Assembly (NCBI RefSeq): GCF_003967015.1
Contig: NZ_AP017560.1
Coordinates: 2,728,001 to 2,792,000, forward strand
Source of the DNA: Pseudanabaena sp. ABRG5-3
GTDB taxonomy: Bacteria > Cyanobacteriota > Cyanobacteriia > Pseudanabaenales > Pseudanabaenaceae
DNA: 64,000 nucleotides
Direction: 5' to 3'
Of the stretch, positions 63,936-64,000 are shown in pieces. The notes beneath the pieces are model-generated. The model saw only the letters and a list, made by a program, of their open reading frames with translations. It searched no databases and had not been told where the DNA came from. How positions within the stretch are numbered: position 1 is the first letter of the stretch; each line of letters starts with the position of its first letter. Made by a program: the position numbers and the translations under genes.

Positions 63936-64000
63936 ATGATGCGAATACTGGCATTGGTTCCAGGTGGGACTGGCGATCAGTTACTGTTTTTCCCGACACT
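63936..64000 (+). CDS. Glycosyltransferase family 9-like protein, 5' end only
   Basis: The window ends inside a gene that begins with two ATGs and reads MRILALVPGGTGDQLLFFPT. This opening is typical of cyanobacterial glycosyltransferase-9/ADP-heptose-transferase-like proteins (GG-x-GD motif). Only 21 codons are visible. Confidence 0.55.
   Translation, partial: MMRILALVPGGTGDQLLFFPT

Overview
The window looks like a chromosomal segment of a cyanobacterium, most probably a Pseudanabaena-like filamentous one. Three things suggest this. GCGATCGC (HIP1) octamers are very frequent. Several genes are typical of oxygenic phototrophs: thf1/psp29, the Mg-chelatase subunit gene chlI, two cyAbrB regulators, and the cyanobacterial ATP-synthase order atp1-a-c-b'-b-delta-alpha. 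Short palindromic elements are scattered through many intergenic gaps. The genus is an inference; no rRNA or tRNA gene was recognised.

Layout. 1-16.7 kb: the 3' end of a YajQ gene, a DUF4079 membrane protein, a MEKHLA protein, a membrane adenylate cyclase, a saccharopine-dehydrogenase-like oxidoreductase, a serpin lipoprotein, recF, a cyAbrB regulator, an SbcC-type ATPase, a very large hybrid sensor kinase and thf1. 17-28.9 kb: an acyl-CoA synthetase, a soluble lytic transglycosylase, a repeat-bearing lipoprotein, an HD protein plus a flavin monooxygenase, thrC, a Uma2 protein, hisD, and a nucleotidyltransferase coupled to cobD. 29-44.5 kb: valS, a pentapeptide-repeat protein, argD, an FHA-GAF-cyclase, tatD, the second cyAbrB, argC-thiL, a toxin-antitoxin (TA) pair, chlI and a DUF938 methyltransferase. 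44.5-50.4 kb: TA genes and gene remnants, an M23 peptidase, birA and a secreted subtilisin-like protein. 50.7-55.8 kb: the ATP-synthase cluster, which ends at alpha with a strong terminator and no gamma gene. 55.9-63.7 kb: an accessory island. 63.9 kb: the start of a glycosyltransferase-9-like gene.

The accessory island is the most unusual part. Between 55.9 and 60.5 kb lie intact TA modules (a PIN/RHH pair and a DUF433/PIN-like pair) and several wrecked ones: a hicA gene split by an ISL2-type IS5-family element, a xisI fragment, a truncated PIN toxin behind an antitoxin with ATA where a start codon should be, and a Phd stub. Five copies of a roughly 72-bp repeat, all in one orientation, lie between these modules. 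From 63676 down to 60732, four overlapping genes form one operon. In order they encode a small protein with a hydrophobic N-terminus and a C-terminal GTGNTQ-type motif, HicA, HicB, and an NB-ARC/TPR (NLR-like) ATPase whose own N-terminus carries nearly the same motif. This matches the logic of amyloid-signalling NLR/effector pairs, with a HicAB module placed in the middle, and it is the best candidate here for an undescribed immune or cell-death system.

Small mobile or palindromic elements are a second theme. At least four families with terminal inverted repeats or long perfect arms are present. Several supply the stop codon, start codon or terminal residues of neighbouring genes (tatD, the DUF938 gene, argD, slt, the FHA-cyclase and a TA toxin).
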